A model generated the notes under the pieces. That model made no database searches. It saw nothing but the letters and a program-made list of their open reading frames with translations, and was not told the origin of the DNA. A DNA stretch of 64,000 bases from NCBI GenBank assembly GCA_019843655.1, contig JACDQD010000007.1, positions 26,740,365 to 26,804,364 of the forward strand. Direction: 5' to 3'. A program made the position numbers and the translations under genes. This DNA is from Lethocerus indicus. Taxonomy: Eukaryota > Arthropoda > Insecta > Hemiptera > Belostomatidae. Positions 49,253 through 58,905 of the stretch are shown here, one piece after another (within the stretch, counting starts at the first letter, position 1; each line of letters starts with the position of its first letter).

Positions 49253-49472
49253 TTAGGAGTACCCAAAAGTAATCGACATTTTGACTTTGGAATTCATTTT
49301 ATTTTGCTAAAAAAGAAACTTTAATTATTAATCTACTATATATATATTCCAACCGATATTATCGACAACTCTCTGCCAGTTTTCTGGCGAATTTTCGATT
49401 CCCCTCTTGAGGAACTCCTCAAGGCCAAAATACATCTTATCAAATTGTTGATTAATTTTGGGTACACCTAAT
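49253..49472. mobile_element. Mariner-derived MITE, well-preserved copy
   Basis: Left end TTAGGAGTACCCAAAAGTAA, right end TTGGGTACACCTAATA, with TA at the borders. About 220 bp, the typical size in this window. Confidence 0.8.
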
Positions 49473-49505
49473 ATTTACAGTCGCCGTTCTCAAGATTGAT
49501 CAATG

Positions 49506-49565
<60 letters not shown>

Positions 49566-49785
49566 GGAGGATAAGATAAAATGATGATGAATGAGGTTGA
49601 GGCAACAATGAAATCTTCCTAAGAGAAGGCTCTAAGTGTATTATTATTTCTATTTAGCTGAATATTTTTGTCTGAAAAAAATAAGTTGTAAGGAAACATT
49701 TTTCATTTCAAATTGTCGAGGCATTGTTCATAAACGATTAAAACCTTCTGCCATAAATTGATCCATTTTTTTTAATTGTTACGAG

Positions 49786-49789
<4 letters not shown>

Positions 49790-49846
<57 letters not shown>
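49790..49846. repeat. (AT)n microsatellite
   Basis: About 28 TA units. A similar run is at 49514-49558. Confidence 0.9.
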
Positions 49847-49850
<4 letters not shown>

Positions 49851-50066
49851 AACAGACCCTTTCAGATGGCCAATATATTGACTTTAAACCAAAACTAGTA
49901 CAGTTACGTTCCAGAAAACCAAAACAAGGGCTCCTCCATTACTTTCGACGATCCCTGTAAACAATTTTTCTTGTTTCGGATAAATTATAAATTTGGAAAT
50001 CGAATCTGAAATCGGTCAATAGTTTATTTGCTGGGAGAGCCCATCAGCCGAATAGTCTACAATATA

Positions 50067-50283
50067 TTAACGCTCTGTGGGCCGAATTTTTATTTAAAAT
50101 CCAAAAAAATAGGGTGAATGAAAAATCAGCAATATACCTGTATATGCGATGAAAAAAATTGATATCGGTTGTCTTGACAACGTTGTAGGATTAAGATTTA
50201 TGCGCCATCTCGCGAAAAAAGCTCGTAATTATTTGGTAAAATCTCGATAAATTGAAATGCGACCCGAAAGTTACACCGGTTAA
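50067..50283. mobile_element. piggyBac-like MITE, family 1
   Basis: Left end TTAACGCTCTGTGGGCCGAA; interior GCCATCTCGCGAAAAAAGCT; right end GTTACACCGGTTAA with the last inner bases lost. Confidence 0.6.
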
Positions 50284-50476
50284 TTTCTGTAATTAATACT
50301 GTAAAGGAAAACTTTTCGTCGTCTGTAATTAGCGCGGTTTTTCGATGCCTTCCCAAAGCGAATGTCAACAAGTTCAGTGCCCACTGAATATTAAAGTCGA
50401 AACTGAAATACAATTTCACTCGGATATTTTCGTGGGTGTAAAATAATCGTATTTTGTTGTTGTTGTTGTATTTCCT

Positions 50477-53400
50477 TTAATTTAGACTAATAACAGTTTC
50501 TTTGGCCTGTATCCCTTCGGCCTTTAGCCTCGCCAATACCGGTCTGTATATCGCCGGCGAGAACGGAAGCACCATCCCCTTCTCTTGTATTTCCCCTGCA
50601 CAAACAATAATAAACAAATACAGCGTTTCAACGAAAGTTTGAAAATGCACAATTACGCTCAAATAGTTGTATTCGAAATTTGATTCAAATTTTCGACGAA
50701 TTCGAATCTCCGGTCAATGCACAGTAGACAATAATGGCCGCCATTCCGGATTCGCTGTGATTCTGGACGTTTTTGTCCGATCGATAGTTTTTCCGAATTT
50801 ATCGTCTCGTTGTTTTCGGTAAAAGCCCATACATAATAATATAGAGAGGATCCTTTTCCAATCCCAGCAGAAGCAGAGCGTTACCTTCTTCGGACGCGAA
50901 GACCGGCTTTTGGGATGGTCAAAGGTGTTTCATCGCGCTTTTCCCCGAGACGTTTTTAATAAATTATCCGTTTTTTCGTCCCCCGCCACCGATCGCTTCG
51001 GAAATGGTGTCTCTTCGGCGCGTTTCTAAAGCGAGTGGCAAATGGAGATTTTTCTCCGTCAAATCTCCACCGTACATCGAGACGGCTCATGTTAGCCGAG
51101 CTTCGCAATAGGGTCGTTTATATTTTTATTTATTTAGCGTTTCCGCTAATTGACGCCCTGTAGAGAGGGTGGGGATTATTTTCGCGTTACCCTCTTGTAA
51201 TCGGATCTCCGTTCTCCCTCGTTTTCCTACCGCTCTCCGACCGCAAAGAGATTAATAAATCTGATGATAGTGATAGTGATAGTGATAGTGGTAGTGATAG
51301 TTGTTTACCGTCGAGGACCATTTTCGCTGCAATGGCCGCCGGCAGGCCGACTGTCCTTGCCATGGCCGAGGTGCCGTTCCTCCTTCCGTACTCGACCAGA
51401 GTGATGCCCCTCTGCTCCCGGTTACCGCTCGGCCACAGTATCCTTATGTCGTGCCTCAGTATTATCACGTCCCTGTCGTCCGGCCCTGAAAAGTCAATAT
51501 ATATATATATAGATCAGTTCAACACGCCCGCTCTGTGGCCACCGAGGGGTCGGTGAATACCGTAGATTTTGTTTTCGGTTTCGGCCGTTCGCCGTCTTCA
51601 GTAGCGCTGTGTCAGTCACTGTCGGCACACTGGATGTTTTTCGGCCATCCTCACTCTGCACCGTGTCACTGTCACTTGTACTGTGGGGTGGTCACTTGTA
51701 CTGTTTGCCGTTTGTATATATACGTGGTCTTCTTATTCCCAAAGTGACTGACACCGCTACTGAAGACGGCGAAAAAAAGACCCCAAACCGGCGAGAAAAG
51801 AGGCAGAAACACAACAAAATCTGAAGTAAACATATGTATGAAATCTACGGGAGAAGTTTTAGGGTCACTGGGTGAGATTTTTTTTGTTTACAGGAGAAAA
51901 ATATGTTGTAATCGGCAATTATAAACCTATATATGCGAATGAAAAAAAAATTGATATTAATAACGACGTTGTCTTCATAACGTCATTGGATTAAGATTTA
52001 CGTGCCATCTCAGGAAAAAAGCTGGTAATTATTTGGTAAAATCTCGATAAATTGAAATGTGACCTGAAAGTTTCACTGGCCCATAGAAGGTTAATTTCTG
52101 TAATCAATACTGTAAATGAAAACTTTTATATACTGTAAAGCGATATATATGACAAGTTGTAGGGCCTAAAAGAATTTAACCGAAGAATTTATATTGGTCT
52201 AATATTATTTATTATAAAATTATATTTTTTATTTATTTATTAAATATGCTTATTTCAAAAATTTTAGTTGAGTGTATCCCCGCGCCACCCTGAGGGGGGC
52301 GCTAGCGTATTTTGCATTCGAGGGTTAATCGAAACAATTTCCATCCTCCTACAAGCGGACAACACAAGACCACAGTGTCGCTCTCTCTGGTTGGGGGAGA
52401 AAGGAAATTGTGTGACAGATATGGGACAGGAATTATACCTAGTGCCAGTTTATCGACGAGGTAGTGGCAGAATGAGTCGAGCGGTGTTGATAGCTTGAGG
52501 ATGGGCGTGTCGTCGAGGAGGCCGAGGCTCTCTATCGCCTCCACCCTCTGTTCGCCCACGTGCCCGCTCACCTTCCTCTTCAGGTTCTCGTAGAAGATGT
52601 CCTCCGTCGACAGTCCCAAAAGCGTGCACACGAAAGACCTCTGCCGGAATAGGAATATCTGGTTAGGTTGACATCTACTGTAGGGGGCCACGGAAGTTAT
52701 CGCCTCTATTCGATATATCGATATATCGAACGATATATAGTGAATCGATGTCGTCAACTTGGTCAGCCGTTGTTGTTTTCACATCGCCTACCTTTATTAA
52801 GGCGTCCGACGGGTTGTTTTTTTTTAGTAAAGGGAAAGAAAGTAATTATGACGCGAAAAGAAATATATAAAAAAATAATATAATAAAACTAAAAAAAAAA
52901 TAGCCCGCCTAATTACAAAGGAATGATCAAGATAAAAAGCACAACCCGTCGTACGCCGTAAACAAGGGTACGAGATGTGAAAGAAAAAAAGCCGCCTAAT
53001 TTGGTAAAAATAAAAAGCACAACCCGTCGGACGCCTTTATAGAGGTCCTTTATAGAGGACGCCTTTATACAACCTCCGGGGTCCCTACAGTAAATTTTAA
53101 CCCGAATATTTATAGAAATAAATCGTTCAACTCGCCGCGGGGGGAGGGGGCGGCGACACCGGTGGTTTCAGCCGCTCGCCATCTTCAGTAGCACAGTCGG
53201 TGAACCTGCAGCGCCCGGGTTTCCATTTGCACTGCGGTAGTCGGTACCGTTCACGCCGCTACTGAAGACGGCGAGCGGTCGAAACCGTCCCCCTGGCGGA
53301 CCACAAAACAGGTATTGAACAACAAAATTCGATAGCGAATTTCGATTTTGAAATTCATCAACCTCCGTTGAACCGCTATATAATAGATAATGGGTAGAAT

Positions 53401-56400
53401 GACTTACCCACGTGATTTCGGGTCCGTGCGGATGCAGAGCAGGGTGAGGATTGGGATCGATCAAGCCAAGCTTCTGCAGTCCGACCATTGTGTCGACGAA
53501 ACCTAAAATATATCAACAATAATATAATTCCCTAGATTTCGTGTGTTTCTGTCTCCTCTCGCTGGATCGGTCTTTTGCTAGACCCCGGTTTCGGCCGCTC
53601 GCCATCTTCAGTAGCGCGGTGTCAGTCACTCTTGGCACTTTGGATATTGCTTGGGCATCCTCACTGCACTGTGTCACTGTCACTTGTACTGTGGCGCTTG
53701 TCTGTTTGTCCTGTGTATATATACGTGACAGTGACACAGTGCAGTGAGGATGCCCCCCGAAAAACATCCAAAGTGCCAACAGTGACTAACGCCGCTACTG
53801 AAGGTGGTTAGCGGCCGAAACCAGTCTAGCAAAAGACCAAACCGGCGAGAGAAGACAGAAACACAAAAATCTACGGTATTCCAACCCCTCGAAGACCACA
53901 AAACAGGTATGTTAAACCTTTTTTTTTGTTAACTACATAAAACAAACAGAACGATAATTTATATTAAAAAAATTACACCCTATACAAAATCCAAGTAGTC
54001 TCTGTCTTAATAATCGAGTACATAAATGTACAATGGGCGATCGATTCGATTCTATTTGTATCCATTGAAAAATAAAGTTATTTCTATCCTCGTATCCGCA
54101 ATGGCTGGGGCGCGCCACTACTGAAGATGGCGAGTGGCCGAAACAAGACTATTCCAAAGTGATATTGAGGTTTAAATTTACTGTGGGGCACCCCGAGGTT
54201 ATCGGCTGTATTCGATATATCGATATATACGGGTGAATCGATGTAGTCAACTTGGTTAGCCATTGTTGTTCTTTATTAAGGCGTCCGACGGGTTGTGCTT
54301 TTTATTTTGATCATTCCTTCGTAATTAGGCGGGTTATTATTTTTTTTCACATCGCCTACCTCTATAAAGGCGTCCGACGGGTTGTGCTTTTTATTTTTAC
54401 CAAATTAGGCGGGTTTTATTTTCACATCTCGCGAACCCTTGTTTGGCTGCGCGATGTGACAACAACAATGGCTGGCCGAGTTGACGACATCGCCCGACAT
54501 ATATCGACATATCGATTAGAGCCGATAACCGGCTACAGTCAATTTCAACCGTGATTATTGATTGTACCTCTGAATCTGAGCGTTCCTCTGAAAACGGTGC
54601 TCGCCTCGGCAGCAATGCCGTACAGTTCGGCGTACCTGATGCTGTCCCTGTTGGGGAAGCCTTCGAGGGCGAAGCCGGGCAGGAAGTGGAGCTCCTTGGC
54701 AGTCTGCATTATGCTCCCGCCGGCCTCTATGTTGATCTCCTGCAATTTAAATATCCACTTATTAATTCCAGGTATACAGCCTAAAATGATTTCACCGAAG
54801 GATTTATATTAGTCTAATATTATTTATTATAAAATTATATTTTTTATTTATTTATTATATTACTTATTTCAACGAACTTTAGTCGAGTGCATACCCGCGC
54901 CACCCTCAGGGGGGCGCTAGCGTCGCGGTGCTCGTGAGCCCAACGAACTTTAGGTAGTTTTTTAGTGGCTTTTATCTCGCCGCGATAAGACTATCAACTT
55001 ACTTGGCCTCGAACGAAATCTGATAATCTGAATCCAATAGTGACTAACACCGCTATTGAAGACGGCGAACGGCCGACGCCGGTCTAGCAAAACCAGATAG
55101 AGGACAACAAATCTACGGTATTCCAACCCCTCGGAGACCAGAAAACAGGTACGTTAAACTGGCTTAGCCTACCTTTGAATCGCGCAGGTATTTGGCCGTT
55201 CCCAGTGTGTTGAGGAACATCCCCCTCGGGTACCAGGAGAACTTGTAGCGCAGCGGGTTGTCCGAACATTCGGGGGCCGGCAGTCCGCCGCAGTAGCTCT
55301 CGAAACATTCGATTTTGCCTGAACAAAAACGACAGAACACGTCTAAGGGGCGGAAACTTAAAACGTTGTCCGAATGTACAAAAGTTATAGTTTTCAAATA
55401 GCGCCGGGCTCCAAAAGTTAAGTGCAACTACCACACAGTACAAGTGACAGTGACACACTGCAGTGAGGATGTCCAAAGTGCCAACAGTGATTGACTGAAG
55501 ATGGCGAGCAGCCGAAACCGGTATTCCAACCCTTCGCAGACCACAAAACAGGTATGTTGAACTTCAATGTTTGTTTTAACAGTGGTTGTTTTTCAACAAT
55601 GGTCGTTTCAGTATCAACGATTTTTGTTTCAATTCAAATTCAAAAATGTCTATTAACGTTAACAACGCTAATAATGCGTTTAAATGTCAACAATGCCTGT
55701 GATGATCTTTATACACCGTGCCTCCAACTGTGGGGTGTCCAGTTACCAGAATTATGTATACGGCCATTATGTATATTTATTGCTAATGACTTTATTAACA
55801 ATTCATAGTTGCGCGTTTACCTCCCGCCTGGTGGACTTCGTCGATGCACTCCATCGCCAGAAGGTGGTCTATGCCCGGGTCCAGACCCATCTCGTTCACG
55901 ACCGTCACGCCGGCTTCTATCGCCCTGTCCGGAAACAAAATTGAAATGGAACAGTTAAATAAATAATAATATACAAGTTTATATAGATATATAAACCGGA
56001 TAACCCCCGCAGTACAAGTGAAGTATGTGACACTGGAAACGGGATAATGTCTGTCTCTACTGAAGATGGCGAGTGGCCGAAAACGGTCTGCCAAAAGGCC
56101 AAACTAGAAGAGAGGAGACAAGACAGAAGATCGCGAAATCTATTCACGTATGTGAATAATTTTGTACAATATCACGAAGAGGTTATATTGTTATTATAAA
56201 GTGTAAAAAGTCCAAAATATTAGGGGTACCCAAAAGTAATCGACATTTTGACTCTGGAATTCATTTTATTTCGCTAAAAAAGAAACTTCAATTATTAATC
56301 TACTATATATTCACCGATATTATCGACAACTCTCCGGTGACTTTTCCGGCAAATTTTCGATTCCCCTCTTGAGGAACTCCTCAAGACCAAAATACATCTT

Positions 56401-57743
56401 ATCAAATTGTCGATTACTGATGAAGATTCAGAATCTAAGGTTAGGTATTGTTGATTACATTGTGGATATTATTTATTATTATGCAAATATTTTGGTCCTC
56501 GTACGGATATAATATATAATAATATATATTATTTTATTATTACATTATTTTTTATATATTTCTTTCCGTGTCATAATTACTTTCGTTCACTTTACTAAAA
56601 AAAAACCCGTCGGACGCCTTAATAAAGGTAGGCGATTTGAAAATAAATATGGCTGAACAAGTTGACGATATCGATTCACCCGTATATATCGATATATCGA
56701 ATACAGCCGATAACCTCGGGGGCCCCTACAGTAAATTTTAACCATAATATATTATTAAAAAAAATAATAATAGGCATAATAAAATGACTGGATGAAATAC
56801 CTTTGGTTGAGGGCCATCATCTCCTGGGACAGGTAGGAGGCGGTGACCATGTTGGTCGAGTTGTTGACGCATACCTCGGCCACCCTGTGGTGGAGCTGGT
56901 AGGGCAGGAGGGAGACGACGACGTCCGCGTTCTGGACGAGGCTCTCCAGGTGGTCGGGACGCTCGAGGACGTCGACGAGGACGGGCGACACGCGGCTCAG
57001 ACCGCGCGCAACCCTGTCCGCCTCCTCGCGCACCGACGAACCTGGACACGGGGGAAATTATATATTCTATATGAGGAGAGTCCCCCCCAGAAGGATTGAT
57101 GAAGTCGTGGAGGGACGGGAAGAGAGAGTTGCCGTTGCCGGTAACACACTGGTCAGGGCGAGCCGAACGCTCGTCTACCGCGGGGGGAGTCCCTAGAGGA
57201 CCGAGAGGGGTACGCCACGGGGGGAACAGCGGGAGGTGGAGGATCACATGATAGGGCACCAGTGGTTCTTAACACGTGTAGTCATTAATAAAAATAATAT
57301 TGTTTCGTATGTGATATATAAAATGTTTTTAAATAAACGACAAATTTTGCAAAAAAAATGTATTTTCTGTTTTAAATCGCAAAAAATCGAGACCTTTTTC
57401 ATTGGGCTGTGGAGACCTATCTTCAGATTTAAAGGGGTGCGGGTCACTTAATAGTTTAAGAAGCACTGTAGGGTCCTCTTGCCGCTCTAGGATGAGGCCG
57501 GAAGAGAGCGAACTCTCTTCGAGCGCAAGATCAATTTCAGAACGAAAGGATTGAGAAGAACGAAAGTCTTGAGAGCAGAATAATTTACAATTTAAAATGT
57601 TGTATAACTGACCTACTGTTATATGGACGTTCGGGTCTCTGTGGAGGTAGTCGAGGACCGGTGAAGAAACGTACCCGGCCCCAAGAACCAGAACCCTTTT
57701 GGTGTCGGCCCCGCTGCAACCGTCAGCCTTGTGCTTGCTCTTC
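50477..57743 (-). CDS. AASS: AASS (LKR/SDH), saccharopine dehydrogenase half, 9 exons, 5' partial
   Basis: Bifunctional mitochondrial enzyme of lysine breakdown. LKR joins lysine and 2-oxoglutarate to saccharopine; SDH oxidises it to aminoadipate semialdehyde and glutamate. Only SDH is here. Exons: 57613-57743, 56801-57041, 55821-55924, 55173-55318, 54568-54739, 53408-53502, 52439-52640, 51309-51485, 50477-50595 (stop TAA 50477-50479). All junctions are GT-AG and in frame, about 461 aa, matching the SDH domain length. Seen: the Rossmann start KRVLVLGAGYVSSPVLDYLH, then ADVVVSLLPYQLHH, VVNEMGLDPGIDHLLAMECI, SYCGGLPAPECSDNPLRYKF and the terminal PFSPAIYRPVLARLKAEGI. The first exon begins in phase 2, so earlier exons must exist. 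None occurs up to 64000, because a tandem-repeat array fills the intron. Introns are full of PLE hairpins. Confidence 0.93.
51266..51301. repeat. GATAGT hexamer repeat beside an AASS splice donor
   Basis: Six GATAGT-type units (one reads GGTAGT) end within about 8 bp of the minus-strand donor of the 51309-51485 exon. Confidence 0.8.
51525..51850. mobile_element. PLE hairpin family, diverged full copy
   Basis: Left arm 51530-51720 (CTGTGGCCACCGAGGGGTCG, TTTCGGCCGTTCGCCGTCTT, CAGTAGCGCTG), TATA tract, then a right arm 51737-51850 with the core reduced (GCTACTGAAGACGGCG then AAAAAAAGACC). Confidence 0.7.
51895..52094. mobile_element. piggyBac-like MITE, family 1 (5' end lost)
   Basis: Shares AATTATAAACCTATATATGC, GTGCCATCTCAGGAAAAAAG and GTGACCTGAAAGTTTCACTG with the family and ends GCCCATAGAAGGTTAA. 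The left terminus is not recognisable. Confidence 0.55.
52160..52325. repeat. 160-bp dispersed repeat (pair with 54775-54930)
   Basis: Shared words CCGAAGAATTTATATTGGTC, ATTATTTATTATAAAATTAT and a GC-rich block CGCGCCACCCTGAGGGGGGC followed by GCTAGCGT. Direct orientation. Confidence 0.75.
52660..53105. mobile_element. Foldback element with inner tandem units, copy 1
   Basis: The outer ends read CTACTGTAGGGGGCCACGG and TCCGGGGTCCCTACAGTAAA as inverted repeats. Inside are ATATCGATATATCGA palindromes and repeated units GGCGTCCGACGGGTTG with AATTAGGCGGG, in opposite orientations on the two sides. Confidence 0.65.
53158..53312. mobile_element. PLE hairpin family, short hairpin of two ribozyme blocks
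   Basis: GGTTTCAGCCGCTCGCCATC then CAGTAGC on the left; CGCTACTGAAGACGGCGAGC and GGTCGAAACC on the right, about 60 bp apart, then CACAAAACAGGTATTG. Confidence 0.65.
53525..53915. mobile_element. PLE hairpin family, full palindrome in AASS intron
   Basis: Left arm 53530-53705 has a nearly intact minus-strand motif (TTTGCTAGACCCCGGTTTCG to CAGTAGCGCGG, with stem III enlarged by two bases). Central TATATATACGTG. Right arm 53725-53912 ends CAAAACAGGTATGTTAAAC, with its ribozyme block partly mutated (CTGAAGG). Confidence 0.8.
54108..54148 (+). mobile_element. PLE hairpin family, ribozyme-block fragment
   Basis: CCACTACTGAAGATGGCGAG and TGGCCGAAACAAGAC only. Confidence 0.5.
54165..54545. mobile_element. 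Foldback element, copy 2
   Basis: Starts TTTACTGTGGGGCACCCCGA, then ATTCGATATATCGATATAT. It carries two direct units (GGCGTCCGACGGGTTGTGCT at 54281 and 54369) and ends near GCCGATAACCGGCTACAGTC. Confidence 0.65.
54775..54930. repeat. 160-bp dispersed repeat (pair with 52160-52325)
   Basis: Direct-orientation partner of 52160-52325, including the CGCGCCACCCTCAGGGGGGC block. Confidence 0.75.
55035..55160 (+). mobile_element. PLE hairpin family, solo right arm
   Basis: AACACCGCTATTGAAGACGG, CGCCGGTCTAGCAAAACCAG, then ATCTACGGTATTCCAACCCC and AAAACAGGTACGTTAAAC. It lies directly downstream, on the plus strand, of a TE-rich stretch and abuts AASS exon 55173-55318. Confidence 0.65.
55425..55562 (+). 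mobile_element. PLE hairpin family, deleted right arm
   Basis: ACAGTACAAGTGACAGTGAC, GACTGAAGATGGCGAGCAGC then GAAACCGG joined directly to TATTCCAACCCTTCGCAGAC. Confidence 0.65.
56000..56150 (+). mobile_element. PLE hairpin family, diverged right arm
   Basis: CTCTACTGAAGATGGCGAGT, GGCCGAAAACGGTCTGCC, then AGAGAGGAGACAAGACAGAA. Confidence 0.6.
56220..56418. mobile_element. Mariner-derived MITE, right end truncated
   Basis: Starts TTAGGGGTACCCAAAAGTAA; interior ATACATCTTATCAAATTGTC; the right inverted repeat breaks after GATTACT. Confidence 0.7.
56600..56745. mobile_element. Foldback element, half copy
   Basis: CCCGTCGGACGCCTTAATAA to CGATATATCGAATACAGCCG and GGCCCCTACAGTAAATTTTA: one arm only. 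Confidence 0.6.
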
Positions 57744-57764
57744 CTGCAAATTAGATTACAATTA

Positions 57765-57962
57765 TTGTGGATTTCGTGTGTTTCTGTCTCCTCTCGCTGG
57801 TTTTGCTAGACCGTTGTCGGCCGCTCGCCATCTTCAGTAGCGGTGTCAGTCACTTTGGACGTCTTTTGGGGCATCCTCACTGCACTGTCACTGTCACTTG
57901 CACTGTGGCGACAACGCGCCGCCCATTTTGACTGACAATTCGACAAAGGCTTAAGCCGATTA
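57765..57962 (-). mobile_element. PLE hairpin family, left arm plus internal segment
   Basis: TGGATTTCGTGTGTTTCTGT to TTGTCGGCCGCTCGCCATCT and CAGTAGCGGTGTCAGTCAC, then an internal piece (TTTTGACTGACAATTCGACA, GGCTTAAGCCGATTAA). The core is mutated (GACA for GAAA). Confidence 0.7.
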
Positions 57963-58019
57963 ATTCGCTTCGATTTGTCTCATATTCATACATATAATAA
58001 GTCTAAAACGAGGTTTTCA

Positions 58020-58905
58020 GCACAAGAACGAGCAGAAAGTTGGTTTTTAGGGCAAAACTAAGGCTAAACAGGGGTCCTTCGCCGCAAGAATGTGGCCAAA
58101 ATGTGGTATTTCAGCACAAAAATGATGCTAGAAAGTATTTTTTCGGCGTAAAAACGAGTTTTTATAATGGTTTCCAGTACAAAAATGGCTTTAAAAAGTG
58201 GATTTTCGGCGCAAATACGGGATTGAAAAAACCTTTTTTCAGCACAAAAATAGGGCTAAGAAGTGGATTTTCGGCGCAAATAAGGGTATAAAAAATCGTT
58301 TTTCAGCACAAAAATGGGGCTAAAATATGGATTTTCGGAGCAAATAAGGGCTTAAAATCACATTTTTGGGCCGATTTTACGCTTAAAAACCGATATTTGG
58401 GTCGAACTTGGGCCTAAAAAGCGCATTTTTGGGCCGATTTTGCGCCCAAAACACGCATTTTTGGCCGATTTTTCGCCTAAAAACTACATTTTTGGGGCAA
58501 TTTTGAGCCTTAAAACCGCATTTTTGGCCAATTTTGCGCCTAATAACAGCAATTTTGGAGCAATTTTGAGCCTTAAAACCGCATTTATGGGCCTAAAAAC
58601 AGCATTTCTGGCCGATTTTGCGCCTGAAAACCGATTTTTTGAACCAATTTTGCACCTAAAAACCGCATTTTTCAGCCGTTTTTGAGCCTAATAACCTCAT
58701 TTTTGGGCCTAAAAACCGCATTTATGAGCTGTTTTAGCGCCTAAAAACAGCATTTTGAGCTATTTTTCCGCCTAAAAATCGCAATTTTTGTCCTAATATC
58801 CGCATTTTTGGCATGATTTTGTAACTAAAAATCGCATATTTGGGTCGAGATTGCGCATAAAAACAGTATTTATAGGCCGATTTTGGCCTAAAAACCACAC
58901 ACACC
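58020..58905. repeat. Degenerate short tandem array (about 31-bp unit), left flank
   Basis: Imperfect units of the form CCTAAAAACCGCATTTTTGG followed by GCCGATTTTGCG. The leftmost 350 bp have longer, more diverged units (TTCAGCACAAAAATGGGGCT). It fills AASS intron sequence upstream of the first visible SDH exon. Confidence 0.85.

Larger units (their letters stand above)
48197..50476. other. DCAF1 3' UTR and convergent spacer to AASS
   Basis: It contains the DCAF1 3' UTR with AATAAA at 48723 and 49078, a mariner MITE (49253-49472), two (AT)n runs (49514-49558 and 49790-49846) and a piggyBac-like MITE (50067-50283). No gene was seen. Confidence 0.65.
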
